Source: CAKZLS01 sp963771545 (GTDB taxonomy: Bacteria > Pseudomonadota > Alphaproteobacteria > Rhodospirillales > Defluviicoccaceae). Taken from it: 64,000 nucleotides of DNA. The notes beneath the pieces were generated by a model, which was not told the origin of the DNA, did not search any database, and saw only the letters and a program-made list of their open reading frames with translations. Position numbers and translations under genes: made by a program. This document shows positions 1-8,619 of the stretch, piece after piece (position 1 is the first letter of the stretch; the number at the start of each line of letters is the position of its first letter). The stretch covers positions 62,001 through 126,000 of the forward strand of contig CAVYTX010000004.1 of assembly GCA_963771545.1 (NCBI GenBank), given 5' to 3'.

Positions 1-67
1 CATCTATTTTCTCATACACATCGGCAATTGTCGGATTAGTGACCGACGGTTTTATTTGGACGCTCAA
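1..67 (-). CDS. Start of an unidentified gene, cut by the window edge
   Basis: A TTG codon at 67-65 shares bases with the TGA stop of the nucleotidyltransferase gene, and a purine-rich GGAGAGAAG lies just before it. The frame then stays open to the window edge for 22 codons (beginning LSVQIKPSVTNP). The overlap of start and stop suggests translational coupling, so the two genes would form one operon. The peptide is too short to identify a family. It could also be chance, since the start is a weak TTG. Confidence 0.3.
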   Translation of the reverse strand, partial: MSVQIKPSVTNPTIADVYEKID

Positions 68-699
68 TTTCTTCTCTCCACCAATCTGAGATTTCGTATA
101 TCTTCCAGCCCACTAACTATATATTTTTCAAGACATTCGTAATTTTTGAACACGCCCGCGCTCACCTTATAGTTCCCAACGAGGGAATTACCATATGATA
201 TAGAGTTAAAAAATTTAAACCAGTCATCCTTCAAGGTTTTCATTTGAAATGAAATTGGTAGTTTGTCAGGTCGTATCCAGCCTAATGCAACGTATTCAAG
301 AAACGCGTGATACATTTCTAGCTCAGTTTCGCGTACCACATCGCGCGACTTCCTGAATCTCATTTGATATGAAGATATACGATTCATTATGTTTTCAAAT
401 AATATGGATGAAATTAGTGCAACATCGATATCGGAGTTGTAGTCGAATAATTTGCGTTTGAATGGGCTAAAACCAAGTTTCCCAGAACCAGTAATGTAAA
501 TTTCGTGAAATGAAATGTTGAATTTGTTAGAAATTACTTTTCGAAATTCATAAAAATCATTCTCCCTATTGTTAAAAACATGTGGATTTCCATGAAGCAC
601 ATGTTTACGGCAAAAATCCAATAGCTCTTCTTCACCAACTAGTGATTTTACAGCGATTAAAAATTGATCAAGGGTCACGATATTCTCTCTGTAATTCAT
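64..699 (-). CDS. Nucleotidyltransferase-fold protein (Pol beta superfamily)
   Basis: The 211-residue protein has a GSG motif near residue 71 followed by SDIDVALIS near residue 89. This is the GS...DxD pattern of the DNA polymerase beta nucleotidyltransferase superfamily, where the two aspartates bind metal and the GS pair holds the nucleotide phosphates. Members range from antitoxin MNT proteins to defence nucleotidyltransferases, and the substrate cannot be told from sequence. No third catalytic acidic residue is obvious. The gene is clearly AT-rich compared with the rest of the window and looks transferred. A second gene appears to start inside its stop codon. Fold assignment is fairly sure; role is unknown. 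Confidence 0.7.
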   Translation of the reverse strand: MNYRENIVTLDQFLIAVKSLVGEEELLDFCRKHVLHGNPHVFNNRENDFYEFRKVISNKFNISFHEIYITGSGKLGFSPFKRKLFDYNSDIDVALISSILFENIMNRISSYQMRFRKSRDVVRETELEMYHAFLEYVALGWIRPDKLPISFQMKTLKDDWFKFFNSISYGNSLVGNYKVSAGVFKNYECLEKYIVSGLEDIRNLRLVERRN

Positions 700-814
700 T
701 TTTAAACTTTAGAGAGCCAGTTAAGATCACTAATGGATTTCGACGAAATACTGCGTGCAACACCAAATATCCACTAAGGGGTGCACGGTCAAGCGGATCA
801 CGCTTTCTTGTACG

Positions 815-1039
815 AACCGAAGGGGTCAAACCAACTGAAGGGGTCATGTGTGGACGGCCTCTGCGTTGCAAGGAAAATTTGACTTGATTGCCACCTCGGT
901 CGAAGAACGACGGGGTCAGAATCGATTGATATTGGGTTTTATTGCGGATCAACTGACTCTTAATCAAGGGGTCAGAGTCATTCATAATCAAGCGGTCAGA
1001 GTCATTGGATTTTCAATCGAGTTCTGACCCCTTGATTCC
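815..1039. repeat. Cluster of GGGGTCA-containing repeats in a gene-free stretch
   Basis: The stretch from 700 to 1218 holds no convincing gene. It contains short repeated units built on GGGGTCA: GAAGGGGTCA at 819 and 837, CGGGGTCAGA at 911, AATCAAGGGGTCAGAGTCAT at about 962 and a close copy with AAGCGG at 986. An inverted copy, TTCTGACCCCTTGATT, lies at about 1022-1037. Motifs of the type ACTCTGACCCC are common in intergenic repeats of proteobacteria, sometimes near REP-associated transposases, but no transposase is visible here. Confidence 0.5.
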
Positions 1040-1218
1040 GCAGTCGCCCGGCATTGGTGCTTTCAGGTCGCCGAAGAGGCGCAACCTACGCTTTTCTATA
1101 GATCGCACTCAGCCCCTTGCGCTATTTCGAACAATTCCCCACCGATCTTAAATGATAAAGGATGTTATCTTTCACTATATGTAGGGTACACTTGCATCAA
1201 CCTGCGAACCCGCATGAG

Positions 1219-1575
1219 TTATTCGGGCTTATATTCTGGAGTCTCCGAACCTTGCGGACTTGGCGATATGGGGCAGCGTTCAGTCCACCATTCCATTTTG
1301 CAGCCGAAATCAAAACCAGAATTGAAGCCCGAGCCAACTCCCCCGATAACAGCTGCAAGTCCTACGATAAAGGCAGAAATTACCTGCAAAGTGCTAAACT
1401 TGATTGTCCTTCGAACTTCGAGTGGCTTCCCATCCCAGTACAGCTCCCCCTCCTTATCGAGCCCAAGAAAATCGAGGCCCTCCATAGAAATTGGCTTAAC
1501 ATCTTCCGGCCAATGTGAGGGGGTTTTGCCCTTCGAGCGTGCACTAGGATATCTCTCATCAAAATGTTCGGCCAT
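1219..1575 (-). CDS. Small hypothetical membrane protein
   Basis: The protein is 118 residues if translation starts at the ATG at 1575; the frame is open upstream to 1677 but the extra residues are basic and unlike a conserved start. It has a soluble N-terminal part with GLDFLGLDKEGELYWDGKP, then one strongly hydrophobic glycine-rich helix (around residues 62-85), and a short C-terminal tail with cysteines and WW. This looks like a widespread small proteobacterial family of unknown function, but that is from memory of the pattern. No neighbour gives a role. Confidence 0.55.
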   Translation of the reverse strand: MAEHFDERYPSARSKGKTPSHWPEDVKPISMEGLDFLGLDKEGELYWDGKPLEVRRTIKFSTLQVISAFIVGLAAVIGGVGSGFNSGFDFGCKMEWWTERCPISPSPQGSETPEYKPE

Positions 1576-1924
1576 CTTCCTATATCCCCCGCTGAGGAAT
1601 CTCAAAATGAATGTGGGTGTCTTCCTGATTGCAAAGATCGACCGACGTTTGTTCGGCGTTTTCGTAGTGATGAACATCCCGTCGGAAATTTGAAGAGGAA
1701 ATCGTCGGCGACCTTTCGAATTTTGGTGCTGATGTAGCGCTTCGCGCTTGCCTCCGGCGGGAGTATTTGAAGAGCGATGATGGGGGTCATTTCTACGAGG
1801 TCAGAACTCGATTGATCGCCGGTTTAGCGGCGGATTCAATTAACCCGACGGTGTCGGAGGCGATCGATCGTACTTTGTTCTGAGCTCCTGTGTTCCCAGT
1901 CCCGCTCGACCCGCAGTCGTGCGG
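1576..1924. other. Gene-free interval
   Basis: I see no supported gene, repeat or RNA in this stretch. Open frames here are short and have no recognisable product. It marks the change from the AT-rich left part of the window to the GC-rich core beginning at sixA. Confidence 0.4.
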
Positions 1925-2398
1925 CTATGGACGGAGCAGATCCGGCGTGATCATCCAAGCGATGGTCCAGCCCTCGCCGGTTTCGCCGCGCGTGAGACAA
2001 ACGGCGGCGCCCGGGACGAAAGAGACGACGGGGGCGTCGTCGGAACCGGTCACCAGCCGGGAAACCATTTTGCCCATGAACGGCAGATGGCCGACGGCGG
2101 CCGTATCGCCGGTCCAGCTATCGAGGTTGCCGGCGAGCCAGTCCGTCGCGTCGTTGGGCCGGAGCCCCTCGGCGACATCCTCGACGGTCACGGCCGGCGC
2201 GATGGACGCAGCCACGATCTCCGCCGTTTGGTGGGCGCGAAGCTTGCCGCTGTTGACGATGCGCTCGGCACGCGCGCCGGCGCGCGCCATGTGCGCGGCC
2301 AACGCTTCGACGTCCGCGCGGCCCCGCCTCGACAACGGCCGTTCGGGGTCCACCTGTTCGGGGACGGCGTCACCATGCTGGATCAAATACAGCTTCAT
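1925..2398 (-). CDS. sixA: SixA-type phosphohistidine phosphatase
   Basis: The 157-residue protein begins MKLYLIQHGDAVPE, the histidine-phosphatase motif in which the histidine is the phosphate acceptor. The usual arginine of RHG is glutamine here, a variant I also recall in other SixA-like proteins. A second conserved histidine lies in AVGHLPFM near residue 102, and the SGKLRAHQTAEI segment is typical of the family. SixA removes phosphate from histidine residues of signalling proteins such as HPt domains or the nitrogen PTS. Length matches the family (about 150-160). It stands alone, facing away from the aminotransferase gene by strand order, and its partner protein is unknown. Confidence 0.88.
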   Translation of the reverse strand: MKLYLIQHGDAVPEQVDPERPLSRRGRADVEALAAHMARAGARAERIVNSGKLRAHQTAEIVAASIAPAVTVEDVAEGLRPNDATDWLAGNLDSWTGDTAAVGHLPFMGKMVSRLVTGSDDAPVVSFVPGAAVCLTRGETGEGWTIAWMITPDLLRP

Positions 2399-2561
2399 CG
2401 GCGTTCATCCGCGGCCATCGGCCGTGACGGTCAGCAAGAGAAAACGTTACCCCTTTCGCCCCGACCGATCCAGAAAGATCACGAGCCCACTGTGACGGCG
2501 CCGGTGTTTCGCCCTTCTTCGCGACGTCGAAACCGCTTGACGAAGGGCCACCCGTCGCCGC

Positions 2562-3710
2562 CTAACCTCGAGGAGCGACCCTTTCTCGCAGAAACGACCT
2601 AAGAATACTTCCGAGGCGCTCTGAATCTTCTTGTTTGTTGAATGGCGAGAACGAAACACGAAGCGCTCCTTGGCGATGCTCGACGCGATCGAAGGGCTTG
2701 ATATCGAACCCCGTGGTTGCGTGAAGCTCTTGGACAAGCGCATTCGCGTCGAACGTGTGGCTCGGTTTTGCTTGGATGCCCAGGAATCCAGGGTTGTCGC
2801 GGTAAAGATCGATGCCATCCAGGTCCGTTAGGTGGGCGGCGCAGAGATTGCTTCGTTCGGCCCGCGCCTTCTGCATATCATGCCTGAACGCTTCGTCCGC
2901 CGCCCACTCGCAGGCAAGGGCAAGCCCGGCGAAAGCGCCCCAATCGACGGTGCCGCCCTCGAACAGGCGGGCATCGCGAAAGAGCCTGAATTCCGTGTCG
3001 ATCGCTTCGATGGCGCGCCAGCCATGCGCTTTGCGCGGAAATTTATCCATGTCGTCTTCGCGAACGAAGAGAAAGCCCGTTCCGAGCGGACCATGCAGCC
3101 ATTTGTGGCCGGTGGACACCAGCGCCGCGCAGCCCAATTCCTTGACATTGATCTTTGTCAGGCCAACGCTCTGGGTCGCATCGATAAACAACTCGACGTT
3201 GTGATTGTGTGCATAGTCGATCCAGCCTCGATGGATGTTGCGGCCGCTCAGATAACCGGTGAACGACACCATGATCCAGTCGGGCGGCGATCCCAGCGGC
3301 CGGTCATCGGGCGGGCGGTACGGATCGATCGCCGAAATCCTGGCTCCCCTTGCCTGAAGCAGGGATATCGGAAGTCTGAATGACGGATGTTCCTCGCAAC
3401 CCGTCCAAATCCTCGCCCGTGTCTGGATGTCGATCGCCTGGACCACCGATATAATGCCATCCGTCGCATTATTGGTGAGCGCGATCTCTCCGGGTTTGGC
3501 ATCGATTAACTTGGAAATGCCATGGCGCGTGTGCGTTAGTATTTCTTCGCGCAAGGAATTGGCGCGCCTGGAAAAAGCTCCTTCCTCGTCGAAAACGCGG
3601 CGCGCTATTGCCGCCACTGAAGATATTTCATGGGGCACCTGACCGGAGCCCGCGGTGTTAAAGTAATTCGGATTTTGGCTCCCGCTAAAACGGATCGAAA
3701 TTGGCGTCAT
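2562..3710 (-). CDS. Class V PLP-dependent aminotransferase / cysteine desulfurase-like
   Basis: The protein is 382 residues from the ATG at 3710. It carries the fold-type I PLP features: LFIDATQSVG with the aspartate that contacts the PLP ring nitrogen, and STGHKWLHGPLGTGFLF with the lysine expected to form the Schiff base. The N-terminal YFNTAGSGQVP matches the substrate-loop region of class V aminotransferases such as isopenicillin-N epimerase-like proteins and selenocysteine lyases. No conserved catalytic cysteine loop is obvious, so a desulfurase role is doubtful. It is divergent from the EamA gene with only 63 bp between starts, so the two may share a control region. The frame stays open upstream of 3710, antisense to the EamA gene, but that extension is arginine-rich and not credible. 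Confidence 0.85.
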   Translation of the reverse strand: MTPISIRFSGSQNPNYFNTAGSGQVPHEISSVAAIARRVFDEEGAFSRRANSLREEILTHTRHGISKLIDAKPGEIALTNNATDGIISVVQAIDIQTRARIWTGCEEHPSFRLPISLLQARGARISAIDPYRPPDDRPLGSPPDWIMVSFTGYLSGRNIHRGWIDYAHNHNVELFIDATQSVGLTKINVKELGCAALVSTGHKWLHGPLGTGFLFVREDDMDKFPRKAHGWRAIEAIDTEFRLFRDARLFEGGTVDWGAFAGLALACEWAADEAFRHDMQKARAERSNLCAAHLTDLDGIDLYRDNPGFLGIQAKPSHTFDANALVQELHATTGFDIKPFDRVEHRQGALRVSFSPFNKQEDSERLGSILRSFLRERVAPRG

Positions 3711-3773
3711 GAAACCGGACCTCCCCCCGATTCCAACAGTGATAGCCGCTATCAGTGAGCATTGGTATACGGG

Positions 3774-5318
3774 ATGAATCCCCGATCCATTCCCTCCGCT
3801 TCCGCCCTCGGACTCGTGGTGGTCTTGGCGACGGCCACGAGCATCAGCTTTTCCAATATTCTGTCGCCGGTTGTCTATGCGCTGGGAAGCAATCCCGAAA
3901 CATTGCTCGTCTGCCGATTCGGGAGTTTTCTTGTGGTTTGCGGCCTCTGGCTGAAGATCCGGAGAATCCCGGTGGTCATCGGACCGCGCGACCGGCTCGA
4001 CTGCGTCGGCGCGGGGCTGGCCTTCACCATCGGGTCGGCTTCCCTGGTGACCGCGTTCGCATTGATACCGGTGAGCCTGGCGGTGTTGATCCTCTATACG
4101 TTCCCGTTGATCACGCGGTTGGCCGAAAGCGCGCTGGACCGGCGCGGGCCTACACTTTGGGAGCTGGCGTGGCTGTTGGCGGCCCTGGCGGGCCTGGGCA
4201 TCTGCCTTGGCATCGGGCTGGATCGCTTGAACGGAACCGGACTGGCCTTCGCCTTTCTGGCGGCGGTGGCGATATCCTGTTCGTTCGTCTGGACGGGGCG
4301 GCGGTTGACGTCCGTCCCGCCGCCGGTCATGACCACGTATATGGCGGGAACCGGATTGGCCGTGGCGCTGGGCTTCACCGTGGCGAGGAACGCCTGGGCC
4401 TTGCCGCCGCTCGAACCCGTGGCGACGGGTTTGATGGCGGCCGCCGCGCTCAGCTTTGCCGGCGCGTTCCTCGGCATGTTTCTCGGCGTCCGCATAATCG
4501 GGGCCTCGCGGACGGCCATGATAATGAATCTCGAGCCGGTCCTGACCGTTGCGCTCGCCATCCTTCTTCTGGACGAGGAGCTCTCGGTTCAGCAACTCCT
4601 AGGCGCCGCCCTCGTGGTCGCCGCCATCTACGCGGCCCGAACCAAGCCGGCACCACGGTATGCGATGATCGCGCGGTCGGCGAGCACCCCGCCTCGACCC
4701 GGGGCGCGCGGGTCGCTAGACTCGGGTTCCCGAGCAACAGAGGGGGGACGGACCCGTGCCAATTGCATCGCATCGAACGACCGTGGATCGAACGCTCGGC
4801 CGCCGCGACCGGGACTGGGTGTGCGAGGCGATCGGGCGGATCGGGGCGGATTTCAACCGGTCGTCGGACACCCATCTGATCAAATTGGACCTGCCGTGCC
4901 TGGGAAACGTGGATCTTTACCTCAAGGACAAGTCCACCCATCCGTCCGGCAGCCTGAAGCACCGCCTGGCGCGGTCCCTGTTCCTCTATGGCTTGTGCAA
5001 CGGGTGGATCCGGAAGGACACGCCGATCATCGAAATCCTCTTCGGGCAGCACGGCCATATCGGAAGCCTACTTCGCGCGCCTTCTCGGGCTGCCGTTCAT
5101 TGCCGTCCTGCCCGACACCACGGCCAAGGAAAAGATCGCCGAAATCGAGTTTTACAGCGGCGAATGCCACCGCGTGGCGCAGCACCGGATTTACGACGAA
5201 GCCGCGCGGCTGGCGGGGCGGCTCAACGGTCATTACGTCGATCAATTCACCTTCGCCGAACGAGCCACGGACTGGCGCGGCAACAACAACATCGCCGACA
5301 GCATGTTCACGCAGATGA
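3774..5318 (+). CDS. EamA-family (DMT) transporter, 3' end probably frameshifted
   Basis: Residues 1 to about 295 form ten hydrophobic helices in two five-helix halves, as in EamA/RhaT drug/metabolite exporters of the inner membrane. The second half ends with the usual MNLEPVLTVALAILLLDE segment and an LLGAALVVAA helix. A TTG at 3762 is in frame, but the ATG at 3774 is preferred. The frame does not stop where the family normally ends; it stays open to 5318 across the next gene in a different frame. A +1 shift shortly before 4666 would reach a TGA at 4666-4668 and give about 298 residues, the normal length. I infer an extra base there. The substrate may be an amino acid or a product of the flanking PLP enzymes. 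Confidence 0.75.
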   Translation: MNPRSIPSASALGLVVVLATATSISFSNILSPVVYALGSNPETLLVCRFGSFLVVCGLWLKIRRIPVVIGPRDRLDCVGAGLAFTIGSASLVTAFALIPVSLAVLILYTFPLITRLAESALDRRGPTLWELAWLLAALAGLGICLGIGLDRLNGTGLAFAFLAAVAISCSFVWTGRRLTSVPPPVMTTYMAGTGLAVALGFTVARNAWALPPLEPVATGLMAAAALSFAGAFLGMFLGVRIIGASRTAMIMNLEPVLTVALAILLLDEELSVQQLLGAALVVAAIYAARTKPAPRYAMIARSASTPPRPGARGSLDSGSRATEGGRTRANCIASNDRGSNARPPRPGLGVRGDRADRGGFQPVVGHPSDQIGPAVPGKRGSLPQGQVHPSVRQPEAPPGAVPVPLWLVQRVDPEGHADHRNPLRAARPYRKPTSRAFSGCRSLPSCPTPRPRKRSPKSSFTAANATAWRSTGFTTKPRGWRGGSTVITSINSPSPNEPRTGAATTTSPTACSRR

Positions 5319-5878
5319 TGCGCGAGCGCTTTCCGATCCCCAAGTGGGTCGTCGTCAGCGCGGGGACCGGCGGCACCTCATCCACCATCGGGCGCTATAT
5401 CCGGTACCGGCCGGAGGTGTTTACGGCCACCAGGCTGTGCGTGGTCGACCCGGAAAACTCGGTTTTCTTCGATTTTTTCCGAACCGGGGACGCAACCCTC
5501 ACCGCCGAGCGGGGCTCCCGGATCGAAGGGATTGGCCGGCCGCGGGTGGAACCCTCGTTCCTGCCCGCCGTCATCGATCGCATGATGCAGGTCCCCGACG
5601 AAGCGAGCATCGCCACGGTCTGGTGGCTTGAATCCGTGCTGGGTAAGAAATGCGGCGGATCGACCGGAACGAACCTGTATGGCGCGTTGCAAATCGCCGC
5701 GGAGATGATCCGCGACGGCGAGGCGGGAAGCATCGTCACCATGATCTGCGACCCCGGCGAGCGGTATCTGGGTACCTATTTCGACGTGGGGTGGCTGGAG
5801 GGTCAGGGCTTGAAAATCCAAACCCATATGGAGCAGTTGCGGTCGTTCGCCGCATCGGGCCAATTCGAACCAAGTTAG
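4756..5878 (+). CDS. PLP-dependent cysteine-synthase-family enzyme, interrupted by a +1 frameshift
   Basis: From the GTG at 4756, with AGGGGGG upstream, the first part reads THPSGSLKHRLA, where Lys68 should bind PLP. Near 5035 an extra base (gaaa in place of gaa) breaks the frame; after it the sequence continues as SSGSTAISEAYFARLLG, the substrate-binding loop, then SAGTGGTSSTIGRY, the phosphate loop, and ends with ICDPGERYLGTYFD. Removing one base gives 373 residues. This is the long cysteine-synthase-like subfamily (fold type II), not classic CysK; the substrate is unknown. It lies after the EamA exporter and near a class V PLP enzyme. A sequencing error is more likely than decay because both halves are fully conserved. 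Confidence 0.85.
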
Positions 5879-5895
5879 ATCAAACTGTTTTCGGG

Positions 5896-7062
5896 TCACG
5901 CCAGCAAGCGTTCGAGAACCGCGTTGAGGCGCTGGAGGCCGGCGGGGGCGGCGCGGAGGCGATCGGCGTCGAAGTACACGAAGCCGCCATCGACCAATTG
6001 GTCCAACCCGCGCGGATCGACAACATCGGCCAGCGGCGCGCCGGTCAATTCAAGAAACCGCCGGGCGTCGATGCCTTCGGTGAGTCTCATGCCCACCAGT
6101 AAAAGTTCCTCCATGCGCTCGCGGGCGGCGACGGGGGCGCGGCTGGCGGTGGCGTGTCCCCGGGCTTCCACGGCGGTGAGCCACTTTTCGGGCGCGCCCA
6201 ATTGGCGCACGGCTTCGGTCCGGCCGTGCCGGGTCAGCCGCCCGTGGGCGCCGGGACCGATGCCCACGTAGTCGCCGCCGCGCCAGATATTCAGATTGTG
6301 CCGGCATTCGCCGCCGGCAGCCGCGTGGTTGGATATCTCATAGGCCGGCAGGCTGGCGGCGCCGAGGACGTCGCGGGTGATTTCATAGAGATCCGCGCCG
6401 CTTTCGGCGTCGATGGCCGCGACGCCCTGGCGATAGAACGCCGTGCCCGGTTCGATGGTGAGCTGGTAGACCGACAGATGATCCCCGGCCATGGACAGGG
6501 CCTCGCCGAGCTGGCGGCGCCAGTGGGCGCGGGTTTGGCCCGGCAGGCCGTAGATGAGATCGAAGGAAAAGCGCTCGAAGCACGCCCGCGCCCGGGCCAC
6601 GGTGGTGCGCGCCTCCGCCGCCGAGTGGGTACGGCCGAGAAACGCGAGCGCCGCGTCGTCCAGCGACTGCACGCCCACCGATAGCCGGTTCACGCCTGCC
6701 GCGTTGAACGCGGCGAACCGGGCGGCTTCCGACGAGGTGGGGTTGGCCTCCAGCGTGATCTCCAGATCGCTGGTGACCGGCCAGTGACGGCGGATGGCGG
6801 CGATCAGCGCGTGGGCGGTCCCGGGGTCCATCAGCGATGGCGTGCCGCCGCCGAAAAAGACGCTGCCGACGGTACGGCCCCTCGTTTGTTCGGCGAAGTG
6901 GTCGAGTTCGCGCAGTAGCGCCGCCGCCCAGCGCCCATGGTCCACGCCCTCGACCACGTGACTGTTGAAATCGCAGTACGGACACTTGGAAAGGCAGAAC
7001 GGCCAGTGGATATAGATGGCCAATGGAAGGGGAAATGGCCAGGAATGATCCACGGTTTCCAC
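5896..7062 (-). CDS. hemW: Radical SAM haem chaperone HemW
   Basis: Near the N-terminus IYIHWPFCLSKCPYCDFNSH holds the CxxxCxxC motif that binds the 4Fe-4S cluster, with the extra cysteine spacing typical of HemW/HemN-like proteins. FFGGGTPSLM, LEANPTS, RLSVGVQSLDD and FDLIYGLPGQT follow in the usual order, and the C-terminal HemW domain ends at LERLLA. HemW hands haem to respiratory enzymes; it is not the coproporphyrinogen dehydrogenase HemN. The GTG at 7062 overlaps the rdgB stop by a few bases and gives 388 residues; GTG 7053 is an alternative. It ends the rph-rdgB-hemW operon, a common alphaproteobacterial order. Confidence 0.9.
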   Translation of the reverse strand: METVDHSWPFPLPLAIYIHWPFCLSKCPYCDFNSHVVEGVDHGRWAAALLRELDHFAEQTRGRTVGSVFFGGGTPSLMDPGTAHALIAAIRRHWPVTSDLEITLEANPTSSEAARFAAFNAAGVNRLSVGVQSLDDAALAFLGRTHSAAEARTTVARARACFERFSFDLIYGLPGQTRAHWRRQLGEALSMAGDHLSVYQLTIEPGTAFYRQGVAAIDAESGADLYEITRDVLGAASLPAYEISNHAAAGGECRHNLNIWRGGDYVGIGPGAHGRLTRHGRTEAVRQLGAPEKWLTAVEARGHATASRAPVAARERMEELLLVGMRLTEGIDARRFLELTGAPLADVVDPRGLDQLVDGGFVYFDADRLRAAPAGLQRLNAVLERLLA

Positions 7063-7067
7063 GGCGG

Positions 7068-7664
7068 TTACTCGAAACAGGCCGCCACGAGCTTGCGGAA
7101 GGCATCCGCTCGGTGGCTGATCCGGTGCTTCTCCTCGGGGTCCATCTCGCCGAAAGTGATGTCGCGGCCCTCGGCGACGAACATGGGATCGTAGCCGAAA
7201 CCGAGCGCGCCACGGGGCGGCCACGCCAGTTGGCCATGAACCGTGCCCTCGAAGATCTCGCAGTGGCCGTCGGGCCAGCACAGCGCCAGGGCGCAGGCGA
7301 AGTGCGCGCGGCGGTCGGTCCTGCCTTCGAGCTCTTCCTCCACACGTCGCATAGCGACGGCAAAATCCTTGCCCGGCCCGGCCCAGCGCGCCGACACGAC
7401 GCCGGGCTCGCCGCCCAGGGCCTCCACCGCCAGCCCGGAATCGTCCGACAAGGCCGGTAAACCGGATGCCTCGGCAACGTACCGCGCCTTCAACTCGGCA
7501 TTGGCGGCGAAGGTGGTGCCCGTCTCCTCGGGTTCGTACAGGTTCAACGCGGCGGCCGATATCACCTCCACGTCGTGGGGCCGCAGCAGGTCGCCGATCT
7601 CGCGGACCTTGCCCGGATTATGACTGGCGATCACCAGCTTGCCGCCTTCGAAGCGCCGCGCCAT
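7068..7664 (-). CDS. rdgB: XTP/dITP diphosphatase (Ham1/RdgB)
   Basis: The protein of 198 residues starts at the ATG at 7664, eight bases after a clean AGGAGG; a GTG at 7673 is in frame but sits inside that site. LVIASHNPGKVREI is the substrate-binding N-terminal motif, LSDDSGLAVEAL holds the metal-binding acidic residues, and GFGYDPMFV with HRISHRADA completes the Ham1 family set. The enzyme cleaves non-canonical purine triphosphates such as ITP and XTP to monophosphates, keeping them out of DNA and RNA. It follows rph after a few bases and overlaps hemW, so the three genes should be co-transcribed. Confidence 0.94.
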   Translation of the reverse strand: MARRFEGGKLVIASHNPGKVREIGDLLRPHDVEVISAAALNLYEPEETGTTFAANAELKARYVAEASGLPALSDDSGLAVEALGGEPGVVSARWAGPGKDFAVAMRRVEEELEGRTDRRAHFACALALCWPDGHCEIFEGTVHGQLAWPPRGALGFGYDPMFVAEGRDITFGEMDPEEKHRISHRADAFRKLVAACFE

Positions 7665-7677
7665 GACCTGCACCTCC

Positions 7678-8406
7678 TCAGGCGGACCGGCCGCCGTCGA
7701 TGGCGGCGCTCTGCAGGGTCACCAGCTCGCCGACACCCTTGCGGGCCAGCGCCAGCATCTCCATGAGCTGAGCCTCGCTGAACGGCTTTTCCTCGGCCGT
7801 GCTCTGAACCTCGACGAGACCGCCGGAACCAGTCAGAACGAAGTTCGCGTCCACTTCGGCGCCGCTATCTTCCTCGTAGTTCAGATCTAGAACCGACGCG
7901 CCCTTGTAGAGGCCGCACGAAATGGCGGCGACTTTGTCGATCAGCGGAACGCGCTCCAGCATGCCAAGATCCACCAGCCGCTTGAACGCCAGATGCAGGG
8001 CCACGTATCCGCCGGTAATGGCGGCGGTGCGCGTTCCGCCGTCGGCCTGGAGCACGTCGCAGTCCACGCGCACCTGCATCTCGCTCATGGCGGTCAGGTC
8101 GGTGACCGCGCGCAGGCTGCGGCCGATCAGCCGCTGAATTTCCTGGGTTCGGCCCGTCTGACGGCCCCGCGCCGCCTCCCGGTTCGTCCGCTCGGCGGTG
8201 GCCCGTGGCAGCATGCCATACTCCGCGGTGACCCAACCGCGCCCGCTATCGCGCAACCACGGCGGCACCCGGGATTCGACCGTGGCCACGCACATGACGT
8301 GCGTATCGCCGAAGCGGGCGAGACAGGAACCTTCGGCGTATTTGTTCACCCCCACGTCCAGATTGATGGAGCGCAGGGTATCGGGCGCGCGGCCTGAGGG
8401 TCTCAT
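7678..8406 (-). CDS. rph: Ribonuclease PH
   Basis: The 242-residue protein matches full-length RNase PH. It begins MRPSGRAPDTLRSI, contains GWVTAEYGMLPRAT and the phosphate-binding GRTQEIQRLIGRSLRA, then DCDVLQADGGTRTAAITG and DLNYEEDSGAEVD, which holds the catalytic metal-binding aspartates. It trims the 3' ends of tRNA precursors using phosphate. First gene of rph-rdgB-hemW, divergent from hrcA. The 213 bp between rph and hrcA must hold both promoters, but I could not pick out a clear one. Confidence 0.95.
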   Translation of the reverse strand: MRPSGRAPDTLRSINLDVGVNKYAEGSCLARFGDTHVMCVATVESRVPPWLRDSGRGWVTAEYGMLPRATAERTNREAARGRQTGRTQEIQRLIGRSLRAVTDLTAMSEMQVRVDCDVLQADGGTRTAAITGGYVALHLAFKRLVDLGMLERVPLIDKVAAISCGLYKGASVLDLNYEEDSGAEVDANFVLTGSGGLVEVQSTAEEKPFSEAQLMEMLALARKGVGELVTLQSAAIDGGRSA

Positions 8407-8619
8407 GGATTTATCCGGTTATTGTTGTAAGGGCGGCAAGCTAACCCGCGCGTCCGCCGACGTAAAGGCTGGCCAAGTTGACGATGGCCGACGACGCGAC
8501 TAGATTCAGCCCACGACGGGAACCGGAACCTGAGAGCCTGACGCGTTGCCGAGGCGCGACGCGGGGGCGGCGACACTGAGATAACCTTTGCACGGCGAAG
8601 AGTACGAACACCCCTGTCA

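Noticed and set aside
2562..4595. A 677-residue protein including the class V aminotransferase
   Set aside because: The upstream 295 residues are the antisense of the EamA gene, rich in Arg, Gly and Gln, without domain character; the ATG at 3710 matches the family start.
3774..5318. EamA transporter fused to a 220-residue C-terminal domain
   Set aside because: The extra part is out of frame over a well-conserved PLP enzyme gene and looks arginine/proline-rich; a +1 sequence error before 4666 explains it better.
8407..8619. CIRCE operator upstream of hrcA
   Set aside because: No GCACTC/GAGTGC inverted pair with a 9-bp spacer is present here or upstream of dnaK.
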